Assembly (NCBI RefSeq): GCF_025907915.1
Contig: NZ_JAPAAF010000032.1
Span: 1-51,128 of the forward strand
Length of the DNA stretch: 51,128 nt
From: Gaoshiqia sediminis
Lineage (GTDB): Bacteria; Bacteroidota; Bacteroidia; Bacteroidales; Prolixibacteraceae
Reading direction: 5' to 3'
The position numbers and the translations under genes were made by a program. Under the pieces are notes generated by a model. The model searched no databases, was not told where the DNA came from, and saw nothing but the letters and a program-made list of their open reading frames with translations. Shown here in pieces: positions 28,101 to 35,694 of the stretch. Position 1 is the first letter of the stretch, and every line of letters starts with the position of its first letter.

Positions 28101-28234
28101 AATACAATCGTTGCCCCAGGAATTACTTCCCCTGAGGAATCAGTAATCGTTCCGGTAACATCTCCGGAATGCGATTGCCCGTAGGAAATGAAATAGGAAA
28201 AAAACAGGAATAACACAATCAGAATTTTTCTCAT
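25106..28234 (-). CDS. SusC-A: TonB-dependent outer-membrane transporter
   Basis: 1042 residues, a textbook SusC. The signal peptide is cut near SYG-QS; the carboxypeptidase-D regulatory-like domain (about 24-100) has GTITDSSGEVIPGATIVLKG. The EEVVIVGYG segment comes next, then the plug with SNALTGQVQGV, VFIRGKSSW, LVLVDGVEG and IETLSVLKDASATAVFGVKG, and the barrel ends in ITLGLQVTF with the C-terminal Phe needed for outer-membrane assembly. It imports oligosaccharides with SusD-A. It is the first transporter gene after the GH43 and GH-A-like genes but is separated from them by 177 bp, the second-largest gap in the leftward array, so it may have its own 5' control. Confidence 0.96.
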   Translation of the reverse strand: MRKILIVLFLFFSYFISYGQSHSGDVTGTITDSSGEVIPGATIVLKGTTIGTVSDMDGSFTLKNVKSTDVLIFSFIGYKSQEVIVGNQRVINIVLVSDDVTMEEVVIVGYGVQKKESSVAAISQVEGETLKKASTISLSNALTGQVQGVFTVQKDGEPGSDAADVFIRGKSSWVSNSPLVLVDGVEGNFNDIDPNEIETLSVLKDASATAVFGVKGANGVILITTKRGQEGDIKLTFNSEFGLKNPLLRRNMYNSYNTALIMNEAYRNDGSWNLLLSDEILEHYRTQDMPYLYPNTDWEEICVKDFGFTQKHNVSISGGSKHARIYASFSYLYDGDILKTVKQPEYDPTFKYNRYNYRVNMDFDLTPSTVLSMNAGGFVGIKNQPNESASIRTYRPIFMLGPMVIPNEYPASLLEQYPDPAHPEETGDRAASTGVINANNPYNAINYSGYKQTKSTGLTTTFVLKQKLDFITKGLSVQGKVAFNHDEAYLKNYNFDKVAYKLLSDGTWQRFKGRDNTDGEGAELPISPGSEDITSNPFRSWYYEASVSYARTFNDHNVSALFLGQRRTWQSDVDFPHYEEGIVGRITYDYKTKYLAEVNLGLNGSEQFAPKNRYGFFPSYALGWNLHQEKFMEKLQPVINRAKIKYSYGEVGSDNAGGQRWLYTSSYANGTTNQDEYKPGTADNPGTSLRPIVEGAVANENATWERAIKKDLGIELGFFKNNMFLLTMDFFKENRDHILLSRLSLPDWFGVSAKQQNLGATETKGYEIEVKFTNGTRDGLWYWAKAGVSFSDNRIIFRDEPYYKPEYQKMAGRRIDQLFGYVTTGYIDNVDERAAVPRYGSGIVGLGDVVYRDFNGDGNIDTNDQVPMGYAGSYPLYFYNFSAGLTWKNFDFDFTFQGAEKTSRTMVDAFLWPLHRLANQYFDYQSDYWTPDNTNARYPALHMDANRVQNNISDGTNTTTSIRDASYLRLKTAQIGYSVPKDLISRYKMGQCRVYLQGNNLITWAPDYPIGDPEGTDAGNGNLTFGYYPLIRRITLGLQVTF

Positions 28235-28411
28235 AATTTTAGATTTAGGTTTAAAACACCATCAAAAATAAAGTCCTGCCAGCACCCTTGATAGGACTAT
28301 TATTCAACCTTCATAATCATTGTTCAAATTGCATGAATTCAGTATTCAGGTTCCTGCAAAAAGAACAAAAATGCTACCCTATGAACATTTATCCGAACGC
28401 ATAATAAGGGA
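28235..28411 (-). promoter_or_regulatory. Leader region of SusC-A with a possible hairpin and T-rich tract
   Basis: The 177-bp gap has no ORF. A 6-bp inverted pair, AGTCCT (28272-28277) and AGGACT (28293-28298), is followed on the minus strand by TTTATTTTTG. This is laid out like a weak terminator after the GH-A-like gene, or an attenuator before SusC-A. Leaders of susC genes in Bacteroides are known sites of post-transcriptional control, which makes this location reasonable. The stem is short, so the call is weak. TATTTTTG at 28263-28270 also fits the Bacteroidota -7 consensus, but no -33 element lies at the right distance. Confidence 0.3.
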
Positions 28412-29638
28412 CTACTTCCGATAGTTCTGGATAGAAATAAAGTCATCTATAAATGAATAATTAAGCTGGTCCTGGCCGGTTCCGGCATCTTGCCGAATTG
28501 TTCTGTTGGCAAATAATCCATTCAGCACCCAAGGATCAGTCGTGGATGTAAAATCCTTTCCGATTGGATAACTTTGCCTGATGGCGTAGGATGCAACCAG
28601 AAATTTGGGATCATTCGTCATCAGCGAAAAAGCTTCTTTCAGATAATGTTTTCGTGATTCGAACCAGGTACTGGTTTGCATGAAAGCGAACCATTCATTG
28701 GCCGTTCGCGGATTCTTTAGTGCAAAATCGATGTACTGATAATTTTTCATCTCCGCACGGAGCTGATACTGAATAGCAAAAGATTCAGGGATATTGTTTG
28801 TTAGTTGCGCTTTCCAATGTTTCATCAGGGAAAACTCAGTAATCAATATTTTTTGGTCGTCACTAATCTTGCTACTGGCATAATGGAGGGCATCTTTCAT
28901 TTGTTGCATTTCTGAATGATGGATGTGCAGATCGATTCCGGATATACCTGGATCTGATTGAACAAATTCCATTAAACTGTCAACGGCTTCCGTTCTCCAG
29001 ACGGGGTCATACAAATTATTAAAAGCCCCTACAAAAATAGGAACATACCAGTCGGGGTGAAGGTCGCGAAACCGTTCTACGGCGCGGGCAACAATAATGT
29101 AAAAATCAACCAAGCGCTGATCCTTTTCATCTGCAAGAGTCTCAATGAAAGGCTCATTCCCGACAACGATTATATCAGTATGGTGCCATACTTTTTCCAG
29201 CAGGTTCTCTAAAAAACTGAGATAAGCTTCCAGAACTTCACTATCAACATTTGGAAGCCCCTCTCCCCTTCCCTTAAAATTCCATTTAATGTTTAAAATC
29301 GTCCGGTAGCCATGCTCTTTCAATGAAAGATAGTTCAATATTCTTTTATCCGTGTGAAGGGTGCCCGGTTTATCAAATAATTGAAAAAAATCCACAAAAC
29401 CACGAACCCATTCCGTGTTGGTCTTCTCCAGGTTATTGAAATCAATAAATTGCAACTGTTCGTTATAGTTCACTCCGAGCGACTTTCCCCATCCAGAAAG
29501 ATCACCTCTATCTTTATCGGCTTCTTCTTCAGCTGGAATAATAACTTCAATTGCCGGGTTTCCGGAACAGGAAGACACCATCGTGAAAAGGCCTGCGAAC
29601 ACAAGCAAAACCTTTATTCCTTTTTGTAACCGTTCCAT
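28412..29638 (-). CDS. GH-A-clan-like TIM-barrel lipoprotein, possible glycoside hydrolase of unassigned family
   Basis: 408 residues, with a lipoprotein signal VSSC24 and an acidic linker (AEEEADKDRGD). The rest looks like a (beta/alpha)8 barrel: WVRGFVDFF, RTILNIKWNF, DIIVVGNEPF with N161-E162 placed as a clan-A acid/base, DLHIHHSE (H238, H240, H241), and ILITEFS with E268 placed as the nucleophile on a later strand. The N-E pair on strand 4 and a lone E on strand 7 are the clan GH-A arrangement, as in GH5, GH39 or GH79. I do not recognise the family, so the activity is inferred from fold logic only. Its start overlaps the GH43 stop by one base, showing tight coupling. It could also be a non-catalytic sugar binder. 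Confidence 0.65.
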   Translation of the reverse strand: MERLQKGIKVLLVFAGLFTMVSSCSGNPAIEVIIPAEEEADKDRGDLSGWGKSLGVNYNEQLQFIDFNNLEKTNTEWVRGFVDFFQLFDKPGTLHTDKRILNYLSLKEHGYRTILNIKWNFKGRGEGLPNVDSEVLEAYLSFLENLLEKVWHHTDIIVVGNEPFIETLADEKDQRLVDFYIIVARAVERFRDLHPDWYVPIFVGAFNNLYDPVWRTEAVDSLMEFVQSDPGISGIDLHIHHSEMQQMKDALHYASSKISDDQKILITEFSLMKHWKAQLTNNIPESFAIQYQLRAEMKNYQYIDFALKNPRTANEWFAFMQTSTWFESRKHYLKEAFSLMTNDPKFLVASYAIRQSYPIGKDFTSTTDPWVLNGLFANRTIRQDAGTGQDQLNYSFIDDFISIQNYRK

Positions 29639-30657
29639 TATTTCACAGGTTGAGGGGTTGTGGTCGGACCATAAACTACAAATTTGTCGGGTTTATTTCT
29701 ACCATCCTTCTCAAATCCGCAACGGTCCAAGCAGGTTATCCTCGGCTGAACGTCTTCGCCGCTTTTATGCGAATGGTAAACAATATACATCTGCCCCGAA
29801 TTCGACTTGAAGAATGAATGGTGCCCGGTACCGAAAATCGTTTTGCCATCACCAATCAGTATCGGATTATTTTCATATTTCCGGAAAGGCCCAAAGGGTG
29901 ATTCTGAAATGGCATAACCCACTGCATAATCCTGACTTTTAAAGTGATTGGCAGAATAGAACAAATAATACAGGTTGTTATGTTTCAACATAAAAGGCCC
30001 CTCGGTTACTTTAGCCACCGGTTTTTTGGTCGTCATTTCCCATGCCTGTGAAACGCCGAAACACCGGGTCAGGGTTTGTTCTTTTATTCCTGACAAATCA
30101 TCCAGCATTTCAGCCATCCAAACTTCATTTCCACCGGTAAACCGAACAAAATAGAGGTATTTTTTTCCATCCGTATCAATAAATAAATGAGAATCGATTT
30201 CTTTGGTATCCAAATGAAGAGGTTTCTTTTCTTTCTGGATAAACGGGCCTAACGGCGATTCGCTTTCTGCAATGGCCAGGTGTTCCATGACCGAATAGAA
30301 CATGTAGAATTTCCCGTCAAGTAAATAAACTTCAGGGGCCCAAAAAGAATGGTTTCCCCATACATCGGTCGAATCAAGCGCAAGCCCATCGCTGGCGCCA
30401 ACAGCACCCGACCAATTGGCTAGATCATCAGACTGATAAACCCGAATCCCATTTCTACCGCCGGTTCCATAGAGATAATATTTCCCTTCGTGACTGAGAA
30501 TATACGGATCGGCGCAATCAGGTACCAATCCTTTCAGGTTGTTGAAACACGAAACCGTCTCCTTTTCAACATCCCTTTTCACATTGGACGACCAAATGCA
30601 CCCTGTCATCAAAAACAGGAAAATAACAGAAACGAGCCATTTAAGTTGTGTGTTCAT
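29638..30657 (-). CDS. GH43 glycoside hydrolase lipoprotein
   Basis: 339 residues with a lipobox (MTGC20). The three GH43 acids are in place: D50 in CADPY (base), D155 in EIDSHLF (pKa modulator) and E219 in VTEGPF (acid). Propeller marks include YYLYGTGG, SFWAPEV, FYMFYSV and the late GTGHHSFF His pair. The family covers inverting arabinofuranosidases, xylosidases and exo-1,3-galactanases, so the enzyme likely removes a pentose side group or terminal galactose from the sulfated glycan. It is the first gene of the long minus-strand array, 204 bp from the divergent HTCS gene, so its promoter should be the main HTCS target. Confidence 0.93.
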   Translation of the reverse strand: MNTQLKWLVSVIFLFLMTGCIWSSNVKRDVEKETVSCFNNLKGLVPDCADPYILSHEGKYYLYGTGGRNGIRVYQSDDLANWSGAVGASDGLALDSTDVWGNHSFWAPEVYLLDGKFYMFYSVMEHLAIAESESPLGPFIQKEKKPLHLDTKEIDSHLFIDTDGKKYLYFVRFTGGNEVWMAEMLDDLSGIKEQTLTRCFGVSQAWEMTTKKPVAKVTEGPFMLKHNNLYYLFYSANHFKSQDYAVGYAISESPFGPFRKYENNPILIGDGKTIFGTGHHSFFKSNSGQMYIVYHSHKSGEDVQPRITCLDRCGFEKDGRNKPDKFVVYGPTTTPQPVK

Positions 30658-30861
30658 GAGTAGTTATTTTTTCTAAAAATAGGTTGGATCATCGGTCTTT
30701 TTCAGGAATTTCTTCCGGATTAGCGGGAAGATTGTTCTAAAAAAACACGTATCTTCAACCGGCTAATTAACCTGAACTTAAATGCTAGCCGCAGAACAAT
30801 GATGCGAGCAATTTTTGACCGGTTAGAATGCTCGTATTTGTGAAACGATTTCTTATAATGT
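30658..30861. promoter_or_regulatory. Divergent control region between the PUL operon and the HTCS gene
   Basis: 204 bp with no ORF. An inverted pair, ATGCGAGCA (30802-30810) and TGCTCGTAT (30829-30837, one mismatch), flanks 18 bp and ends 24 bp before the HTCS start. A CCGG next to TTAG or CTAA recurs: CCGGATTAG (30715-30723), CCGGCTAA (30759-30766), GCTAGCCG (30784-30791) and CCGGTTAG (30819-30826). These could be half-sites for the AraC-type domain of the HTCS. TATTTG at 30835-30840 with TTG at 30815-30817 is a poor match to a Bacteroidota promoter for the HTCS gene. No exact TAnnTTTG was found on either strand. Confidence 0.4.
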
Positions 30862-33800
30862 ATGAACCGATTATTAACCTTTCTTTTTTTAGTCCTCCTT
30901 ATCTTTTTCCAGAGCGATCTATGGGGCTTTGAGAAAAAGTTTCAGCGTTTTACTTCAATCGAAGGGCTCTCTCACAACACGGTTTACGATATTGAACAGG
31001 ATCATGACGGATTTATATGGGTAGCAACGGTAGAAGGATTAAATCGCTACGACAGTTACAATTTCAAAATATATTATTCAGAAAAAAACAATCATTCCAT
31101 CCCATCCAATGAAATACGTTCACTGCTGGTATGCAGCAACGGCAGGTTATTCGTGGGTACGGCAGATGGATTGTGCATGTTCAATCCTGATTATGACAAC
31201 TTCACAACAATCAGGCAAGATGAACAGTCACTTGGCTCAATTAATGATATTTTTGAAACCACTGACGAGAACATTTTGATTTCAACGTCCACAGGTATTT
31301 ACCGTTTGTCTGGCGATGGGGAAATAAAATCGCGCCTTCCCCTCGAAAACCATATGGTCGGGTTGCAAGAAGACTCGTTAGGAAATTTCTGGACATACAA
31401 AGGCCAACGGCTTTTCAATTTCGATAAAGATGGTACACTTTTGAAGACCTACCATGTAAGACAGAATGAACTCCCGGACTATATTCCCTCATCCATTTCG
31501 TCCATCCTGATCGACTCAAAAAACAGGCTATGGATCGGCACCTTCAAAGACGGACCACTTTTCTTAGATATCAAAAAGGGTAAATTCAGAAAAATTCCAT
31601 TAAAAAATCAGGCAGGCATTAACCATCCCATGTATTACGTCCGTAACATCATGGAAGATAAAAACGGGACATTCTGGATCGGGACAGAAAAAGGCCTGTT
31701 CATTTACGATCCGGAAACAAGTGAATATGAACACCATACACAATCATTCGATCCTACCAAGGCCTCAATCAATGACAATGCCATTTATAAAATATTTAGC
31801 AGTCGCGAAAATATCATCTGGCTGGGAACCTACTTCGGTGGCCTGAATTATTATGAACCGGTTTCGACCGGCTTCAAAACAATAAAACCTGGAATCAATG
31901 ACGGTAACTTGAAAGGAAAAGCGATCAGCCAAATTATGATAGGCCCTGATGAAAAATTCTGGTTTGCTACCGAAGACGCCGGAATCGCCATTGCAGACCA
32001 ACAAAAAAAATCCTTTATACATATTCTGAACACCCCGCAAACCGGCAATGTAAAAATCAGCAGCAATGTGCATGCGCTAACCTGCGATAAAGAGGGATAT
32101 GTTTGGTCCGGTAATTTTTTGGGCGGCATCAACAGGATCAATCCAAAAAACTACAAAATCCAAAATTTTTCTCATATCCCTGGAGATCCGAAGTCCTTGG
32201 TGCATAATTTCGTATTTTCACTATTCAACGATTCTTCGGATGTGCTTTGGGTTGGCACCATGACCGGAATTGATTATTTTGATAAAAGTAAGAATCAGTT
32301 TTCCCGCTTTAAACCCGGGATATTCAGAGGCAAATTCATTTACGATATTTTCCAGGATAAGCAAAAAAATTATTGGTTCTGTACCAACAATAACCACGGC
32401 TTGTATCGGTATAATCCACAAAAAGATACTGTCAGTCATTTTCTGAAAGATAGCACTGAAGGTATTTTCAATAATCATTTTATCTGTCATCATATTGATT
32501 CAAAGGGGAAAATCTGGTTCGGCACACGGGGGGGCGGACTCGTGTATTTTGATCCCGACAACCAAAAATTCACGACCTATGACATAGAAGACGGACTGCC
32601 CAACAATGTGATCTATGGCATTTTGGAGGACGACCACAACAACCTTTGGATAAGTTCAAATAAAGGAATCTCGAAATTCAACTATCTTACCAAAGAAATA
32701 CGAAATTTTACCGTTGACCACGGATTGGTGGGAAATCAGTTCAATTATAAATCCTATTTCAAGACAGCGGACGGAACCATGTATTTCGGAGCTGTAAACG
32801 GATTAACTTATTTTCATCCTGATGAAATAAAAACCATCGAATCGGAACCTGTTGTTCATTTCACCAACTTCAAGCTTTTCAACGAACCGGTACTACCTGG
32901 CGAAAAATCAGTATTGACGAAAGATATTGATCAAACCAATGAAATTGTTCTCAAATACAACCAAAATGTGATCAGCTTTGATTTTATCGCTTTAGACTTT
33001 TATTCCAAGGGGAAAAACAATTTCTACTATTTTATGGATGGCTTTGAATCAACCTGGCAACCAGCAGGCAAAAATCAAAGCGCCACTTATACCAACCTTC
33101 CACCGGGAGAATATTATTTCAGAATAAAAGCTACCAACATATATAATCACCCCAATAGCAAGGAACGAAGCATAAAACTAATCATTCTCCCTCCTATTTG
33201 GCAAACATACGGGGCCTACTTGATATACCTGGCGTTGTTATCCGGGTTTGTTTACATGCTTTACCGGATCAATGAAATAAGACACAAAGAAAAAATGGCC
33301 CTGAAGATTGAGAAAATCGAAAAAGAAAACCTGAATAAATTACACCAGCACAAAATCAATTTCTTTACTTATATATCGCATGAATTTAAAACTCCCCTAA
33401 CAATCATCTTGGCAACTTTGGATGCCTCCTTTTCCGATAAAAACTTGCCGGAGGAATTAAAAAACCGGTTTTTCACGCTGAAACGCAATGCCTCGAGACT
33501 CCAGTTCCTGATTAATCAACTGATGGATTTTCGAAAAATTGAAACCGATCACGCCCACCCCAACTTACAGTCGGGAAATGTAATCCAATTTTTACGCGAG
33601 GTTTTTTCTGCTTTCAACACGCTGTTTACCCAAAAAGATTTGGAGTACATTTTTATTACAGACCGTGAAAACCTTCATACAAACTTTGACTTTGACAAAC
33701 TGGAAAAAATAGTTTCCAACTTATTGAGCAACGCTTTTAAATACACCCCTCAATATGGTGAAATAACCTTACGAATTGAAACGATCACAGAGGAAAACAC

Positions 33801-34947
33801 ATCTTGGTTACAAATATCAGTATCCAACTCAGGGAATGGTATCAGTGAAGATAAAATCAGTAAAATTTTCAATCTGTTCTATAAAATTGAAGATGACCAG
33901 AATGAATATTCAGGAAGTGGGGTTGGATTAGCCCTAACTCAAAGTTTGGTAAAAAATCTGAACGGGAGCATTTCTGTAACAAGTAAACCCGGCATTGGTA
34001 CAACATTCACCATAAAACTACCCTATACAGAAGATAAACAACCTGCCGATGTGCAAGATTCTATATCCTTCAACCGGGATATTGTCAATAATCTCATGCT
34101 TCAATCATCTTTTGAAGGGGATGGATCCAAAACAGTAAAGCAACCCAAGGAATTCGACATCCTGTTTGTTGAAGACAATAAAGAATTGTTGAAGTTTTTG
34201 TCTGAACACTTTAAAGAGAAATACACCACCTCAAGCGCCCCAAATGGATTGGAAGCTCTTGAATCAGTAAAAAAACACATGCCGGACTTGGTTATCACCG
34301 ACCTGATGATGCCCCGAATGGACGGGATAGCGCTATGCAAAGAGCTAAAATCCAATTTCGAGTATTGCCACATCCCCATCATCATGCTAACCTCAAAGTC
34401 AGACATCGAAACGCGACTGGAAAGTCTGGAAGTAGGGGCAGACTATTACCTTGCCAAACCGTTTAATCTTCCGGAGCTGGAGTTGCAGATCCGAAACATC
34501 TTATCAGCCAAATCAAATCTGAAAAAGCATTTTATCCACTTTGGAAATGTAAATATTGAGCATCCGATTAAAAACAGAGATCAACAGTTTATTGAAAAAG
34601 TCACATTACTTATTCAACAAAATATGAATAATCCCGAATTTGGAGTAGCAACACTTACCAAAGAGCTTGGCATTGGGCGCACCTTGCTGCATACAAAGCT
34701 GAAACAGATTCTGGACATGAGTGCAACCGAATTTATCAATACCATTCATTTAAAAGAAGCTCAAAAGATATTGATTGAACACCCCGAACTTACAATGGCT
34801 GAAGTTGCCTACAAAGTAGGTTTCAACGATCCGAATTACTTCAGCCGGATCTTCAAAAAAATGTTCAATGTTTCACCTACAGCCTACCGGGCGCAAAAAT
34901 CGAACGAAGTTCAGGACTCTCCCGACCAAGCTGAAATCAGTATTTGA
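30862..34947 (+). CDS. Hybrid two-component system (HTCS) regulator of the PUL
   Basis: 1361 residues. A signal peptide (about 1-22) precedes a periplasmic sensor of 14 propeller blades (WVATVEGLNRYD, WIGTEKGLFIYD and similar, about 25-690) and a Y_Y_Y domain (about 695-775). One membrane helix follows (about 780-802). Cytoplasmic part: HisKA with H840 in ISHEFKTP, HATPase with N957 in LLSNAFKYTP and GSGVGLAL, a receiver domain (about 1096-1210) with D1147 in ITDLMMP and a Lys in LAKPF, and an AraC-type HTH (about 1250-1350). All signalling residues are intact. HTCS proteins bind a breakdown product in the periplasm and switch on the neighbouring PUL. It is the only plus-strand PUL gene, divergent from the operon it should control. 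Confidence 0.97.
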   Translation: MNRLLTFLFLVLLIFFQSDLWGFEKKFQRFTSIEGLSHNTVYDIEQDHDGFIWVATVEGLNRYDSYNFKIYYSEKNNHSIPSNEIRSLLVCSNGRLFVGTADGLCMFNPDYDNFTTIRQDEQSLGSINDIFETTDENILISTSTGIYRLSGDGEIKSRLPLENHMVGLQEDSLGNFWTYKGQRLFNFDKDGTLLKTYHVRQNELPDYIPSSISSILIDSKNRLWIGTFKDGPLFLDIKKGKFRKIPLKNQAGINHPMYYVRNIMEDKNGTFWIGTEKGLFIYDPETSEYEHHTQSFDPTKASINDNAIYKIFSSRENIIWLGTYFGGLNYYEPVSTGFKTIKPGINDGNLKGKAISQIMIGPDEKFWFATEDAGIAIADQQKKSFIHILNTPQTGNVKISSNVHALTCDKEGYVWSGNFLGGINRINPKNYKIQNFSHIPGDPKSLVHNFVFSLFNDSSDVLWVGTMTGIDYFDKSKNQFSRFKPGIFRGKFIYDIFQDKQKNYWFCTNNNHGLYRYNPQKDTVSHFLKDSTEGIFNNHFICHHIDSKGKIWFGTRGGGLVYFDPDNQKFTTYDIEDGLPNNVIYGILEDDHNNLWISSNKGISKFNYLTKEIRNFTVDHGLVGNQFNYKSYFKTADGTMYFGAVNGLTYFHPDEIKTIESEPVVHFTNFKLFNEPVLPGEKSVLTKDIDQTNEIVLKYNQNVISFDFIALDFYSKGKNNFYYFMDGFESTWQPAGKNQSATYTNLPPGEYYFRIKATNIYNHPNSKERSIKLIILPPIWQTYGAYLIYLALLSGFVYMLYRINEIRHKEKMALKIEKIEKENLNKLHQHKINFFTYISHEFKTPLTIILATLDASFSDKNLPEELKNRFFTLKRNASRLQFLINQLMDFRKIETDHAHPNLQSGNVIQFLREVFSAFNTLFTQKDLEYIFITDRENLHTNFDFDKLEKIVSNLLSNAFKYTPQYGEITLRIETITEENTSWLQISVSNSGNGISEDKISKIFNLFYKIEDDQNEYSGSGVGLALTQSLVKNLNGSISVTSKPGIGTTFTIKLPYTEDKQPADVQDSISFNRDIVNNLMLQSSFEGDGSKTVKQPKEFDILFVEDNKELLKFLSEHFKEKYTTSSAPNGLEALESVKKHMPDLVITDLMMPRMDGIALCKELKSNFEYCHIPIIMLTSKSDIETRLESLEVGADYYLAKPFNLPELELQIRNILSAKSNLKKHFIHFGNVNIEHPIKNRDQQFIEKVTLLIQQNMNNPEFGVATLTKELGIGRTLLHTKLKQILDMSATEFINTIHLKEAQKILIEHPELTMAEVAYKVGFNDPNYFSRIFKKMFNVSPTAYRAQKSNEVQDSPDQAEISI

Positions 34948-35168
34948 AGATCGGTCCTTTACTTTGCCGGTAGCATCCTTCATTCCGGTGCCACGGGGCG
35001 TCTTCTGACGTAGTACCCTTTATATACATTTAGAATAAGCCTCTCCCCTAAAGAGTAACTCGGCAGGTAAGCGACAGGCCCGCCATATAACAGGAAAGAG
35101 CTGACCCTGTGGGATTCAGCTCTTCTTATCTGGCAAATATTTCAATTTTATCGTTTGCGGACCACTGA
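34948..35168. other. Gap between convergent HTCS and DUF3276 genes
   Basis: 221 bp with no ORF or RNA gene that I can recognise. Its only structure is the hairpin at 35096-35124, listed separately. It marks the border between the PUL and the core-gene block. Confidence 0.5.
35096..35124. terminator. Hairpin terminator between convergent HTCS and DUF3276 genes
   Basis: AAGAGCTGA (35096-35104) pairs with TCAGCTCTT (35116-35124), with an inner CCC/GGG pair around TGT and a two-base bulge. A short pyrimidine tract follows on both strands (CTTAT on plus, TCCTG on minus). It sits between converging genes, so it may act in both directions; the poor U-tract lowers confidence. Confidence 0.6.
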
Positions 35169-35579
35169 TTAATTGGCAAGATCTTCAAACTCTACACTGG
35201 TGTAATCCTGTACTAAAACCTCTTCCGAAGGCTCTTCCATTTCTTCTTCCAATGCCATTTCCGGTTCCTGGTATTCTTCCGGCTCATAGTCCGGCTGATT
35301 ACCCAAAATAAAACCAACAACCTCCGCTAAGCCATCTGTAAACTTCTCAAAATCTTCTTTATACAAAAAGATTTTGTGCTTTTCGAAATGGAATTTTCCT
35401 TCTTGGTCAAAACGTTTTTTACTCTCGGTAATTGTTAAGTAATACTCATCTTTACGGGTTGATTTCACATCGAAGAAATAGGTTCTTTTTCCGGCCCTTA
35501 CGGCTCTGGAATAGATTTCCTGCCTGAACTTACTGTCAACGTCTTCGTTAATTTCATCATGCTTGTCAAAACCATCCAT
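35169..35579 (-). CDS. PUR-alpha-like nucleic-acid-binding protein (DUF3276)
   Basis: 136 residues without a signal peptide. The core (about 15-92) carries the recognisable PUR-repeat segment AGKRTYFFDVKSTR, YYLTITESKKRF and HKIFLYKEDFEKF, found across Bacteroidota and related to the spirochaete PUR protein BpuR. PUR domains bind single-stranded DNA or RNA, so a role in nucleic-acid binding or gene regulation is likely; the precise target is unknown. After residue 95 the tail is very acidic (EPEEYQEPEMALEEEMEE) and probably disordered. It starts at the ATG at 35579, about 30 bases below a good promoter. It appears to be a single-gene unit. Confidence 0.9.
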   Translation of the reverse strand: MDGFDKHDEINEDVDSKFRQEIYSRAVRAGKRTYFFDVKSTRKDEYYLTITESKKRFDQEGKFHFEKHKIFLYKEDFEKFTDGLAEVVGFILGNQPDYEPEEYQEPEMALEEEMEEPSEEVLVQDYTSVEFEDLAN

Positions 35580-35616
35580 CTTGCTCGTTTTTAGGTTATT
35601 TCCTCAGTTAGTTCAC

Positions 35617-35650
35617 CAAAAGTAAAAAATTATTCTGAAAATAAAACAAA
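35617..35650 (-). promoter_or_regulatory. Bacteroidota-type promoter for the DUF3276 gene
   Basis: On the minus strand TTTG (35650-35647) is followed after 22 bases by TACTTTTG (35624-35617), an exact TAnnTTTG -7 element. The predicted transcript start leaves about 30 bases before the ATG at 35579. This is the best promoter match I found in the window. Confidence 0.55.
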
Positions 35651-35694
35651 CCTGTTAACAAACAGTTAAATAGAGAAAACCGACATGGCTTTAT

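Noticed and set aside
30854-30859. TATAAT just before the HTCS start codon
   Set aside because: It is the E. coli-type -10 sequence, which Bacteroidota do not use, and it lies only two bases before the ATG.
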